18,501 nt of DNA from Bacteroidetes bacterium QS_8_64_10 (GTDB lineage Bacteria; Bacteroidota; Rhodothermia; Rhodothermales; Salinibacteraceae): NCBI GenBank assembly GCA_003022505.1, contig PXTQ01000002.1:1-18501 (forward strand), in the 5' to 3' direction. Position 1 is the first letter of the stretch; each line of letters begins with the position of its first letter. Positions 1 to 7,723 of this stretch are shown here, in pieces. Under the pieces are notes generated by a model that worked only from the letters and a program-made list of their open reading frames with translations, had not been told where the DNA came from and searched no databases. The position numbers and the translations under genes are program-made.

Positions 1-116
1 GGCGGGTCGTCGTCCGAGTCGTCGCTGCCGGCGTCGCGGATGATCTTCAGGGCGTAGAGGCCCATCAGAAAGGGGGCTGTGCCTGCCAGAAGGAGAAACA
101 CATCGAACAGTATCAT
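1..116 (-). CDS. Small membrane protein, N-terminus only (runs off the left edge)
   Basis: Reading leftwards from an ATG at 116, 38 codons stay open to the window edge. The start encodes MILFDVFLLLAGTAPFLMG, a hydrophobic stretch of about 20 residues that looks like a membrane segment or uncleaved signal anchor. A short basic link (LKIIRD) and an aspartate-rich stretch follow (DSDDD). No family is recognisable from this much. There is no convincing Shine-Dalgarno sequence upstream. The gene is separated from ispG by about 300 bases and faces the same way, so it would be downstream of ispG if they were cotranscribed. The reading frame is fairly convincing; the function is unknown. Confidence 0.5.
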   Translation of the reverse strand, partial: MILFDVFLLLAGTAPFLMGLYALKIIRDAGSDDSDDDP

Positions 117-422
117 AACCAGCCGCCGGAGTTGTTCTTTTAAGATTGAACCAAGAAGCTGATATTGAAATTCAGCGAACCGGGTCGAAGATTCTATGCG
201 TTTGTTTCATTCTCATTATTTTTCGCGAAATGTCTCTTTGCTGAACCCTTCAGTGAATCCGATAGCGAATCCTGGTAGATTGGCTGGCAGGGTGACGGGT
301 ACGAATAAAGCGCCGTAGGAACAAGGAAACGCGAAAGGTTTTTGTCGAAGTTTTTCATCGGCGTATCCCGGAGTGCGCGGAGTAGTAAACGTTTGGAATC
401 GCAGTTTCAACGTAGACGATAC
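117..422. other. Intergenic stretch, relatively AT-rich, no gene seen
   Basis: This lies between the ispG stop and the start of the left-edge gene, and is clearly richer in A and T than the coding DNA around it. It should hold the promoter of the left-edge gene and the ispG terminator, but I see no convincing -10/-35 pair and no stem followed by a T run. A perfect 10-base palindrome (TTTCGCGAAA) sits near 222-231; its meaning is unknown. Short open frames here have no coding character. Confidence 0.5.
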
Positions 423-1474
423 TCACGCCGCCGTCGCCTCCGCAGACGCAGCACGCTCCGCCTCTGCGTCGTCTTCCTCGTCCCACGTTTCGATGGCCTC
501 CAGCACGGCATCTATGATCTCGTCCTCCTCGACGGTGCGCACCACCTCGCCGCGCTTGAACAGGTGCGCCCGCCCGCGTCCCAGCGAGATGCCGAGGTCC
601 GCGCCCGCCGCCTCGCCCGGCCCGTTCACAGCGCAACCCATGAGCGCCACCTCCAAGTCCTTGTTGGATCCCTGCTCTTTGACCGCCTCCTCCACCTCGT
701 CCACGATGGAGAACAGATCGCCGACCATGCGCCCGCACGTCGGGCACGCAATGATGTTCACGCCGGGCCGCCCGATGCCGAGCGAACTGAGAATCTGATG
801 CCCGACTTCGACCTCCTCCACCGACGGCGCGGCCAGCGAGACGCGAATCGTGTCGCCGATGCCGTCGGCCAGGAGCGTCCCGATGCCGATGCTGCTCTTG
901 ACGCTGCCGTCCTTGCGCGTGCCGCTCTCGGTGACGCCCAAGTGCAGCGGGAAGTCCGTCTCCTCGGCCACCATCCGGTACGACTGGATCATCAGGTACG
1001 GATCGAGAGCGCCTCCGGCTTCGGGAAGCCGTGCTTGTCGAGCAGGTCTTTTTCGAGGGAACCGGAGTTCACGCCGATGCGGATGGGCGTGTCGGCCTCT
1101 TTGGCCGCGAGCAGCACCTCGCGCTCCCACTCTTCCTTCCCGATGTTGCCAGGGTTGATGCGCACCTTGTCGACGCCGGCCTCGATGGCTTGCAGCGCGT
1201 ACTGGTAATTAAAATGAATATCCGCGACGATGGGCACATCCGCGCCGTCCACGATGTCGGGCAGGGCGTCTACGTCTTCGGGGCGCGGCACGGCCACGCG
1301 CACGATGTCGGCCCCGGCGTCATTCAGCTCCTCGATCTCCGAGAGCGAGGCCTCCACGTCGTGCGTCTTGGAGGTGGTCATGCTCTGCACGCTGACGGGC
1401 GCGCCCCCGCCGATCTGCACGTCGCCGACCTGCACGGAGCGGCTTTCTCTACGCGGTCGCTGGGCGTTTGCCAT
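423..1474 (-). pseudogene. ispG: ispG (gcpE), HMB-PP synthase, broken by an internal deletion and frameshift
   Basis: IspG is a 4Fe-4S enzyme that turns methylerythritol cyclodiphosphate into HMB-PP, the penultimate MEP-pathway step of isoprenoid synthesis. The N-terminal part (start at 1474) shows PVSVQSMTT, ADIVRVAVP, VADIHFNY, RINPGNIG and IGVNSGSLEKDL, then reaches TGA at 992-994 just after KPEALSIRT. The family resumes in another frame at DPYLMIQSYRMVAEE and continues through LHLGVTESG, KSSIGIG, the cluster motifs CPTCGR and GCAVNGPGEA, to a stop at 423. Compared with E. coli IspG, about 25 residues (the helix after PEAL and the conserved SVKAS strand) are missing at about 1003-1008, roughly 75-77 bases. 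As written, no complete enzyme can be made. Because ispG is normally essential where the MEP pathway is used, an assembly or amplification error is a serious alternative. An AAC-type leader precedes the start. Confidence 0.9.
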
Positions 1475-1483
1475 GGCTGGCTG

Positions 1484-1526
1484 ATTCGTTGGTTATCGGT
1501 TTGCGGTTTTGTGGTTTTCGGTTGCC
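1484..1526 (-). repeat. AAC-periodic leader of ispG
   Basis: On the ispG coding strand this tract has AAC at about 7, 8, 7 and 7 base intervals, poor in G, and ends about 10 bases before the start at 1474. The last stretch before the start (CGAATCAGCC) is shared with the leader of the ATP-grasp gene at 13532. There is no Shine-Dalgarno sequence. It belongs to the window-wide family of 7-8 base periodic leaders. Confidence 0.6.
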
Positions 1527-1580
1527 TTACGGATGGATCGGGTGAAGGCTCCGAACGGATAGGTTGCACATTTCAGGTTA

Positions 1581-1632
1581 GCAAGTTGCAAGTTGTTTGA
1601 GGAAATCTGCAACCTGCCAACTCGCAACCTGC
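1581..1632 (-). repeat. Complementary GTT/AAC arms between the phosphatase-fold gene and ispG
   Basis: The plus-strand bases 1581-1595 (GCAAGTTGCAAGTTG) and 1618-1632 (CAACTCGCAACCTGC) are inverted copies matching at 13 of 15 positions. In a minus-strand transcript the two mismatches become G-U pairs, so all 15 positions can pair around a loop of 22 bases. The right arm follows the stop of the upstream gene (1636) by a few bases. It could act as a terminator-like or RNA-stabilising stem, but no T run follows. Confidence 0.55.
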
Positions 1633-1635
1633 AAT

Positions 1636-2724
1636 CTACTCTTTCCACGCGAGCTGGGCCACGAGCGGGCGATGATCCGAAAGGTGAGCGTCGGGGACGC
1701 GAGCACCGAGAACGCGCCACTCCGCGCTGGCTAAGACGAAATCGATACGCGCGAACGGAAAGCGCGAGTGATAGGTGCCGCCCCAGCCGTCGCCCGCCAC
1801 GCGGAAGGCGTCGGTCAGGTCGTCGGCCAGGTGCCAGTAGGCCCAGCCGTGCGGCGTCGAGTTGAAGTCACCACTGACGATGAAGGGCAGGTCTTCGTCG
1901 TTGAGCATCTGTTGGATGCGGCGCGCCTCCCAGGCGCGGTCCAGCAGCGCCTTCCGGTACTGGCGTGCATATGAGCGCCAGGTGCGCGAGCTGAGCGGGC
2001 GCGCGTCGGCGTCGTGCCACGGCTTGCGCTCCCCGAAAGAGCGCAGGTGCAAGTTGTAGTAGACGGCGGGACGGCCCTGCCAGCGGAAGCGCGTCCGCGT
2101 CACGTAGGTGGCGTCTTGTTTGCCGCGACGCAGCACAATCTTCGACTGCTTCGCAAGCGGCACCTTACCGAAGACGGGCTGCATCGTGTGGGTAGGCGCG
2201 TCCGCTCCGGGGCCGACGACGCGATAGCCGCCGGGTTCCACCAGGGCCGTCACGTACGGACGCCCCGCTATGCGCGTGGTGTCGGAGCTGGTCTGAAAAT
2301 CGAGCCGGGCTTCCTGAAGCGCCACCAGTTCGGGCTGGATGCGTCCCACCATCCGGCGGAAGCTGTCGCGCTTTGCGGGCGGCGCAGGCCCCGTCCAACG
2401 CGGCAGGTTGTACGTCATCACCGTAAGCGCGCCACCGGCTTCGTCGCCCGCGCGTCCTTTCCACCACTCGCTTCCGACGAAGCGCCAGGCAATCAGCGCC
2501 AGCAGCACCAGATGCACGATGCGCAGCGTCCAGCTTCGGCGCCTCAGAAAAACAAAGAGCGTGGCAACGACGAGCAAAGCGGCCAGGTACGGAAGACCCA
2601 CGGCGATCAGTTCGGCCCACCAGAAGAAACGTGGGGGCACGTAGCGCGCCGCGTAGCCCGCCAGAAAGAGCACCGCCAGCACAGCGTACAGCCCCCATCC
2701 GGCGAAACGAAAAAAGCGACGCAT
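1636..2724 (-). CDS. Endonuclease/exonuclease/phosphatase-fold protein with N-terminal membrane segments
   Basis: The 362-residue protein starts at an ATG. Three hydrophobic segments (about residues 7-27, 36-60 and 67-82) anchor it, so the catalytic domain from about residue 100 onward sits on one face of the membrane. The domain has the family motifs in order: MTYNL (metal-site Asn about 106), LVALQEA (Glu 138), GDFNSTPH near residue 290, RIDFVLAS, and the final SDHRPLVA with the catalytic His. All catalytic positions of the EEP superfamily are present and the gene is full length. The family covers phosphodiesterases acting on DNA, phosphoinositides or lipids, and the substrate cannot be read from sequence. 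It lies 78 bases after the rhomboid gene on the same strand, and the two are probably cotranscribed. The membrane anchor resembles bacterial YafD-like members. Confidence 0.85.
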   Translation of the reverse strand: MRRFFRFAGWGLYAVLAVLFLAGYAARYVPPRFFWWAELIAVGLPYLAALLVVATLFVFLRRRSWTLRIVHLVLLALIAWRFVGSEWWKGRAGDEAGGALTVMTYNLPRWTGPAPPAKRDSFRRMVGRIQPELVALQEARLDFQTSSDTTRIAGRPYVTALVEPGGYRVVGPGADAPTHTMQPVFGKVPLAKQSKIVLRRGKQDATYVTRTRFRWQGRPAVYYNLHLRSFGERKPWHDADARPLSSRTWRSYARQYRKALLDRAWEARRIQQMLNDEDLPFIVSGDFNSTPHGWAYWHLADDLTDAFRVAGDGWGGTYHSRFPFARIDFVLASAEWRVLGARVPDAHLSDHRPLVAQLAWKE

Positions 2725-2802
2725 TCGCGAGAGCGGGCGAGTCGCAGAAAGGGAGAAACGGAGAAGAGCGTTCTCGGCTCCCCGATTCTTCGAGTCTCTG
2801 TC

Positions 2803-3795
2803 TCATTCTTGACTGGCTTCGTGAAGGACGCGCTTTTCCTCGTCGGTGAGGGCGTCGAAGCCGCGCTCGCTGATCTTGTCGAGGATGCGATCCACCTCGG
2901 TGTCGGAGTCCGTGGAAGTTCCGCCCGGCGAGGCGGTTCGCCGACGGCGCGAGGGGCGACGAGCCGACGGCTCTTCTTGCTGCCCGCCGCCGCTGCCGCT
3001 CTGCCCCGGCATCCGATCCGCCAGCCACGCTTCCATGCGGTCCAGCCAGCCTTTTCGGGATCGTGATGACCGGCTCCGCCTCGTCGAGCGTCCTCCCCGG
3101 CTGCGTCCGCCCGTCCCGAAAAACACGCGCGTCCAAGAGCTGAGGTCACGCCCGCGTTCTTCGCCGCGCACGAAAAGAAAGCCCACCAGCGCGCCGCCCA
3201 GATGCGCGGCAACGGCTGTGTTGGTTGTGGCAAGCAGCATCATCAGCACGTCCAGCACGAGAAAGCCGACGACGAGGTGCACGAGCCGCCACGTGCCCAG
3301 CAAAAAGAGGCGTATTTTCTTGTACGGATAGCGCACGGCCACCACCGTGATGACGCCCAGCACGGAGGCCGAGGCCCCGTGGACGACCGCCGTGGCCGGC
3401 ACGAACGTGTAGGCCAGCACCGACAGCAAACCGCCGCCCAGCCCAGCCAGCAGGTACACCGCAAGCAGGCGCTGCGCACCGTGCATCTCCTCGTATTCCT
3501 TGCCGATCCAGTAGAGCCAGAGCATGTTGAAGCCCACGTGCAGGAGGCTCCCGAAGCCGGGCGCGCCTCCGGGCGAACCGAGATGCAGGAAGTTGTACGT
3601 CACGAGCTGCCACGGCTTCAGCAGGAGGCCCGGCAGTTCGGGTTCCAGCGCCAGGTACTCCCACACGAAGGCGTGAACCACGGGGATGCGACTGAGCGGC
3701 AGAAACCACAGCAGCCACGCCACCACGTTGATGGTCAGCAGGGCGCGCAGGGCGCGCGGCTGGGCACCGTACCAGACTTTAAAGCCATTACTCAC
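2803..3795 (-). CDS. Rhomboid family intramembrane serine protease with DUF6576-like C-terminus
   Basis: Rhomboids cleave single-pass membrane proteins inside the bilayer with a Ser-His dyad. Here the catalytic serine is in VVHGASAS (Ser about 142 from the GTG start) and the histidine in AAHLGGALVGF (His about 198). The conserved HVGFNMLWLYWIG segment lies between an N-terminal helix and the active site, and about six membrane helices are visible. After residue 220 comes a cytoplasmic tail: a basic, Arg/Ser/Gly-rich linker, then TEVDRILDKISERGFDAL followed by TDEEKRVLHEAS, which resembles the short DUF6576 domain often attached to Bacteroidota rhomboids. The start is uncertain: I prefer GTG at 3795 (MSNGFKVWYG), because family members begin close to this motif; a TTG at 3819 would add eight residues. 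No ATG is available. The active site is intact. Confidence 0.88.
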   Translation of the reverse strand: MSNGFKVWYGAQPRALRALLTINVVAWLLWFLPLSRIPVVHAFVWEYLALEPELPGLLLKPWQLVTYNFLHLGSPGGAPGFGSLLHVGFNMLWLYWIGKEYEEMHGAQRLLAVYLLAGLGGGLLSVLAYTFVPATAVVHGASASVLGVITVVAVRYPYKKIRLFLLGTWRLVHLVVGFLVLDVLMMLLATTNTAVAAHLGGALVGFLFVRGEERGRDLSSWTRVFFGTGGRSRGGRSTRRSRSSRSRKGWLDRMEAWLADRMPGQSGSGGGQQEEPSARRPSRRRRTASPGGTSTDSDTEVDRILDKISERGFDALTDEEKRVLHEASQE

Positions 3796-4320
3796 GAGAT
3801 AAAGCTTCGTCTCACTCAAAAATGCTGTTCCAAGTAGAAGGCGGCTCTTCCGCCGAAGTAACGCAAGCTGTTTCTTACCAAAAGCGCGTTGCTCTGGGAC
3901 CGCAGGCTGCCGTCACATAGCTTCTTCGCCTCAGGCCACACAACTTGGAGGAAGTAGTACCCCGGCAAGGCCACGCGGTTTCTGATATTAGAAGGTGTTT
4001 CGTTTTATGCTCATCTCGCTGCGTTGTATCATGTGTTATTGCATCCGGCACGTCCATCAAGCCCGGTTCTTCTCTTTACTGAGGCGAGCATGGGTTTCTA
4101 AACATTGGCCCGCCAACTAAGGAGAGTAGCCGTAATGGAACGCAGGGCGTCAGAGAAAGGCGAAAAGAAAAAGGGGAATGTGAGCGCTCGTCGCTCCTTT
4201 TCTTCTTCTCTTCTTCAGGAGGTTCTTTACTGAACGTATACCTCTTTGGAGCTTCGCCTCATTGATTTTAGCAACCCGCTCACGGATCAGTAAGCCCGAC
4301 CTGAAGGGCCTGATAGACCT
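3796..4320. other. Long intergenic region between divergent genes; no confident gene
   Basis: About 520 bases separate the rhomboid (minus) from the SAM hydrolase gene (plus). A minus-strand frame from a GTG at 3974 to TGA at 3816-3818 gives 52 residues with a plausible composition (it contains GYYFLQVVWPEAKKL), and may be a small gene or a decayed fragment ending at the rhomboid start; I do not recognise it. The section 4150-4230 is purine-rich then pyrimidine-rich (AAAAGAAAAAGGGG, later CTTTTCTTCTTCTC). Both divergent promoters must lie here, but I cannot place them with confidence. Confidence 0.35.
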
Positions 4321-4396
4321 GCGACGTGCAAACCCGCCAACGCGATAACACGCCAACCCGCAACGCGAAAACGCAACAACCCACCAACGTGAAACC
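4321..4396 (+). repeat. AAC-periodic leader of the SAM hydrolase gene
   Basis: This tract carries eleven AAC (or GAC) units, mostly exactly 8 bases apart with one or two at 7, in an otherwise C/G-punctuated and G-poor context. It ends directly at the GTG start at 4397. There is no Shine-Dalgarno sequence. It is one of the longest and most regular members of the leader family in the window. Confidence 0.65.
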
Positions 4397-5194
4397 GTGG
4401 AACGCCTGCTTACCCTCACGACGGACTTCGGCATGCGCGACGCCTACGTGCCCACCATGAAGGGCGTCATCCTGGACATCTGCTCCGGCGCGCGCCTCGT
4501 GGACGTGACCCACGAGATCGCCCCGCAGGACGTGATGGAGGCGGCCTTCGTGCTGCGCGAGACGGTGCCGCACTTTCCGCCGGAGACGGTGCATCTGGTC
4601 GTCGTGGATCCGGGCGTGGGCACCGAGCGTCGCCCCGTGGCCCTCCGCGCCGACAACCACTGGTACGTAGGACCCGACAACGGTCTCTTCCCGCTCATCC
4701 TCAACGAGGAACCGCCGGACGAACTGGTTGCACTGGACGAGCCGAGCCGCTGGCGCACGCCGGAGCCGTCGGAAACCTTCCACGGGCGCGACATCTTTGC
4801 GCCGGTGGCGGCGCACCTCGCAGCGGGTCGTTCGCTACGTGAGGTCGGCTCGCCCATCGACGCCCTGAAGCCGATGCACTGGGCGCTTCCTATTGCCGAC
4901 GAGGAGGGAGTCCAGGGATGGATCGTGCACGTGGATCGCTTCGGCAACTGCATCACGAACGTCTCGCGCTCGCTCTTCGAGGAGTACAGCCGGGGTCGGC
5001 CCGTCAAAGGCTACGTCGGAAGCGCCATCCTGGAGGGCACGCGCGCCACCTACGGCGACGCCGAAGGGCAGCAGCGGCCATCTCGAAATTGCCGTCAACG
5101 GAGGAAGCGCCGCCGAGCTGCTGGGCATCGAGAAGGGCGCCTCTGTCGATGTACTCTTTCAGTGAGGGCGCGAGCACCTAATGATAGCTTTTGA
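4397..5194 (+). CDS. SAM hydrolase / SAM hydroxide adenosyltransferase family (DUF62), C-terminus frameshifted
   Basis: The family (related to fluorinase and chlorinase) splits S-adenosylmethionine, usually with water, to adenosine and methionine. The GTG start gives ERLLTLTTDFGMRDAYV, with the SAM-binding Asp of TTDFG. Next come VDVTHEI, HLVVVDPGVGTERR, YVGPDNGLF, FHGRDIFAPVAAHLA and the C-terminal domain start HVDRFGNCITN, all well conserved. At about 5066-5069 the frame breaks: the family ending GSSGHLEIAVNGGSAAELLG continues in another frame to TGA at 5163-5165, while the written frame gives an arginine-rich unrelated tail to 5194. About six residues (the usual ...G-x-P-v-a-l-v... before GSSG) are missing, consistent with loss of about 17 or 20 bases. 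The C-terminal domain packs on the SAM site, so activity is doubtful. Typical length is about 260 residues. Confidence 0.82.
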   Translation: MERLLTLTTDFGMRDAYVPTMKGVILDICSGARLVDVTHEIAPQDVMEAAFVLRETVPHFPPETVHLVVVDPGVGTERRPVALRADNHWYVGPDNGLFPLILNEEPPDELVALDEPSRWRTPEPSETFHGRDIFAPVAAHLAAGRSLREVGSPIDALKPMHWALPIADEEGVQGWIVHVDRFGNCITNVSRSLFEEYSRGRPVKGYVGSAILEGTRATYGDAEGQQRPSRNCRQRRKRRRAAGHREGRLCRCTLSVRARAPNDSF

Positions 5195-5214
5195 GCACAG
5201 GTTCTCTGCCGGTC

Positions 5215-5400
5215 ATGATCGAGACGACCCGGGCCTATCGTTGCCGCAAATGCGACGGCGCCAACCTCAAAAACGACAAGAATGCGTGCGGCAATCAGCA
5301 ATATCGTGGCTCTGGGGGCTTTACGTCGGCAAACGCGAGACGTCGTTGCGGAGCCCGAAGGGCGAAGACCTGCGCCCGGCTTTTCGTTCACCTACCGCGC
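5215..5400 (+). pseudogene. IS1-like transposase remnant (zinc-ribbon N-terminus)
   Basis: From the ATG at 5215 the frame reads MIETTRAYRCRKCDGANLK, then NDKNACGNQQYR. This resembles the InsA-type start of IS1-family transposases: C-x-x-C, a lysine/asparagine linker, G-N-x-Q-Y. The second zinc-ribbon Cys pair is absent in this frame; a continuation (GALRRQTRDVVAEPEGR) is found one frame over, so a small indel has hit the second ribbon. The rest of the transposase (helix-turn-helix and DDE domain) is missing, and the fragment abuts the stop of the DUF2851 gene at 5405. I see no clear terminal inverted repeats. It is a dead fragment wedged between two convergent genes. Confidence 0.5.
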
Positions 5401-5404
5401 GCCG

Positions 5405-6862
5405 TCAGGTTCGCTCCAGCAGATGCTCGCCGATGGGGCACGTGAGGCAGCGCGCCTCCTGGCAGCGCGTGCGAAAGAGCTGATGCTGCCCCTGCGCCTG
5501 GAGCGTGTCGTCGGCCTTCGTGCCCAACGCGCGGTAGCGGCGCGTAACGCTGTCGCGGCGGGCGGGCAGGTCCTTCACGAGCGCCAGGACGGCCTCGCGG
5601 AGCGTCGCGTTGCCGGTTTGCTCGGCGCGCAAGAGCAGCACGGGCGCAACGGCGTTCGTGAGCATCTGGTCGGTGCGGGTGCGACCCAGCGCAGGCGAGC
5701 GCGGCTTGGTCGCTTTCGTCAGGCGCACGTGCGTCTCCCAGAACGCCGACGCCTCCGCCGACAGCATTTCGCGGAGCGCACGTTTGGGGCGCTTTTGCTG
5801 GATAGCCTCGGCCAGCAGGTCGACGGCGTCGTTCTCGCGTAGAAATCCGCCGGGAGCTACGAGCGCGGCTGCCTGCGCGACGCGCAGCGGCGGAAAGTTG
5901 GCGGGGCGTAGCCGGAAAAACTTCCAGCTCTCGCGGCGCATCACGGGCACCTCCAGCACGGCGTTCAGGCGGCGGAACCGGTCGCGCAGCGCCACGGCGT
6001 AGTCGGCCGTCGAGCGGTCGGTTTCCAGCAAATCGTCGGGAGCGGGCAACAGACCCGCAGCGCCGAGGTGAAGCGCCTCCAGGTCGAACAGATCGTCGAG
6101 CTGGCGAACCAGATCGAGCGGAAGGCGCTCGGCCAGCCGGGTCATCGGCTCGTCGTTTTTCGCGTAGCCCAGCCCGGCGAACAGGCGGCGGTGCAGCAAC
6201 TCGGCAAGATCGGGCGTTTCCTCATATTGACGCGCCAGGCGCTCCCGCTTGCTCCGCAGACGTTCGCGCCCCAGCTCGGTAATGTGATTTTCTTTGAGGT
6301 CGTCGGGCGCATCGTTCCAGCGAGAGGCGCACAAGATGTCATCGTCTTGGCTCGTGCAATGATCGTGCAGGAGTTTGCGGAGCGGCACCTGCAGGTGCGG
6401 AAACAGTACGAGTTCGGGTAGCGCGCTGTCATCCTCATGGAGCAATCCGCCCGTCCACATGTCGGCGTGCAAGACGACGTGCAGCACCACATTGTTGTAG
6501 CGCGCGTCGGTGTGATGCCGGTGCTCAAACCATCCGCTGGAGGCGACGTGAATCTCGACGGCGCCGGCCCACTCGGTGTCGCCGATGCGGAGACGCGCAT
6601 TCGTAAAATCGGGGCCGGCGTCGGTGTTCGGCGCGCCGGGGTCGAGAACGTGGAGCGACCTGTCGTCGGTTGTTTGAAGCTCGGCGCGGTCGAAGCGCTG
6701 TTGCTGCCAGAGATCCTGCACCAGCGCCTCCGGCACTTTCTTGAGCGCGTCGCCGGGCGGCTCATGCAGCGGGACCAGGAAAGCGTCGCCCGCAGGGGCG
6801 TAGTGGTACGAGCCGGCGTCGGGAGGTGGAGTTTGCCGAATAACTTGCAGACCCACGGACAC
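5405..6862 (-). CDS. DUF2851 family protein
   Basis: About 485 residues of a family widespread in Bacteroidota with no established function. Landmarks: EALVQDLWQQQRFD near the start, TTDDRSLHVLDPG, the highly conserved NTDAGPDFTNARLRIGDTEWAGAVEIHV, then SGWFEHRHHTDARYNNVVLHVV, a long helical middle, and a C-terminal C-x-x-CPIGEHLL motif typical of the family. The NTDAGPDF..GDTEW..VEIH part resembles a nuclease-like beta-sheet core rich in acidic and His residues, but no activity is known. The start is uncertain: the frame is open to a TTG at 6895, but its first residues are encoded by a repeat tract; GTG codons at 6862 or 6856 fit the family better. It lies about 50 bases after pyrF on the same strand. 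Confidence 0.82.
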   Translation of the reverse strand: MSVGLQVIRQTPPPDAGSYHYAPAGDAFLVPLHEPPGDALKKVPEALVQDLWQQQRFDRAELQTTDDRSLHVLDPGAPNTDAGPDFTNARLRIGDTEWAGAVEIHVASSGWFEHRHHTDARYNNVVLHVVLHADMWTGGLLHEDDSALPELVLFPHLQVPLRKLLHDHCTSQDDDILCASRWNDAPDDLKENHITELGRERLRSKRERLARQYEETPDLAELLHRRLFAGLGYAKNDEPMTRLAERLPLDLVRQLDDLFDLEALHLGAAGLLPAPDDLLETDRSTADYAVALRDRFRRLNAVLEVPVMRRESWKFFRLRPANFPPLRVAQAAALVAPGGFLRENDAVDLLAEAIQQKRPKRALREMLSAEASAFWETHVRLTKATKPRSPALGRTRTDQMLTNAVAPVLLLRAEQTGNATLREAVLALVKDLPARRDSVTRRYRALGTKADDTLQAQGQHQLFRTRCQEARCLTCPIGEHLLERT

Positions 6863-6908
6863 ACAAACGCGAAAACGCGCAAACACGCAACGCAAGAACG
6901 CGCAAGCG
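6854..6908. repeat. AAC/GCGTT periodic tract after the pyrF stop
   Basis: On the plus strand, AAC or AAGC units recur at about 8, 8, 8, 7, 8 and 8 bases with GCG between them. On the coding strand of pyrF and DUF2851 it therefore reads as GCGTT units directly after the pyrF stop (6911-6913). It runs into the region where the DUF2851 start must be, which makes that start hard to place. Confidence 0.55.
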
Positions 6909-6910
6909 CT

Positions 6911-7723
6911 CTACGCGATGAGTACGTCGCGGAATTGCCGGGCCTGGCGAGCGGCGGCGTCGGGAAAGTCCGAGCCATCGCCGGCATAGATGATGCTGCG
7001 GCTGCTGGTGACGATCACCGGCCCGCCCGAAGCCGCCTGCATCACGGCGCGCGGCTCGCCGCCCTGCGCTCCGATACCGGGAATCAGAAACGGAAGCTTC
7101 GGGGCCGCCTCACGGAGTGCCCGGAGCGCCTCCGTGTCCGTGGCGCCCGCCACGAGGCCGGCGTCGCCGGAGGCCTCGGCGGACCAGCGGCTCGCTCGCC
7201 GCGCTACGTGCAGGTACAGCGGCTCGCCACCATCAACGCGGCGCTCCTGAAAGTCCGCCGCGCCGTCGTTCGTCGTGCGCGCCAGCACAAACGCGGCCCA
7301 ACCCGCGTGCTCCAGAAACGGCTGCACGCTGTCGGCTCCCATGTATGGGCTGACAGTGCAGGCGTCAGCATGCAACTCGTCGTAGAGCGCGTGGGCGTAG
7401 AAGCGCGCCGAGTTGCCGATGTCGCCGCGTTTGGCATCAGCGATGACGAGCGTGCCGTCGGGAATGTGCTCCCGCGTGCGTTTCAGCACGCGCCAGCCCT
7501 CACGGCCCAGCGCCTCGTAAAACGCCAGGTTCAGCTTGAAGGCGCAGGCGTATTCGGCGGTCGCGTCGATGAGGGCGCGGTTGAACGCAAGAATCGCTTC
7601 GCCCGGTGAAGGCTCGTGCAGCACGGCCTCCGGCAGCCGGTCGGGATCGGGGTCGAGGCCCACGCACAGCACCGAGCCGGCGCGCTCTTGCGCTTCGCGG
7701 AGACGAGCAGGGAAGGAGGTCAC
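6911..7723 (-). CDS. pyrF: Orotidine 5'-phosphate decarboxylase (type 2)
   Basis: PyrF decarboxylates OMP to UMP, the last step of pyrimidine synthesis, in the cytoplasm. The 270-residue protein belongs to the longer subfamily (TIGR02127 type). It shows VLCVGLDPD near residue 20, FKLNLAFYEALG, the catalytic Lys/Asp signature VIADAKRGDIGNSA at about residue 95, TVSPYMGADS, and the phosphate-binding end IPGIGAQGG..VTSSRSIIYAG. All conserved positions are present and the length is normal. The start is GTG at 7723, with no strong Shine-Dalgarno sequence. It is upstream of DUF2851 on the same strand; a GCGTT-type tract between them may be a processing or termination element. Confidence 0.94.
   Translation of the reverse strand: MTSFPARLREAQERAGSVLCVGLDPDPDRLPEAVLHEPSPGEAILAFNRALIDATAEYACAFKLNLAFYEALGREGWRVLKRTREHIPDGTLVIADAKRGDIGNSARFYAHALYDELHADACTVSPYMGADSVQPFLEHAGWAAFVLARTTNDGAADFQERRVDGGEPLYLHVARRASRWSAEASGDAGLVAGATDTEALRALREAAPKLPFLIPGIGAQGGEPRAVMQAASGGPVIVTSSRSIIYAGDGSDFPDAAARQARQFRDVLIA

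Noticed and set aside
342..1208. Long plus-strand open frame opposite ispG (288 codons)
   Set aside because: It is antisense to the recognisable ispG frames, is rich in Arg/His/Ala as typical for shadow frames in GC-rich DNA, and matches no family.
2014..3066. Long plus-strand open frame (350 codons) opposite the phosphatase-fold and rhomboid genes
   Set aside because: It spans two real minus-strand genes and the gap between them; its composition is that of an antisense shadow.
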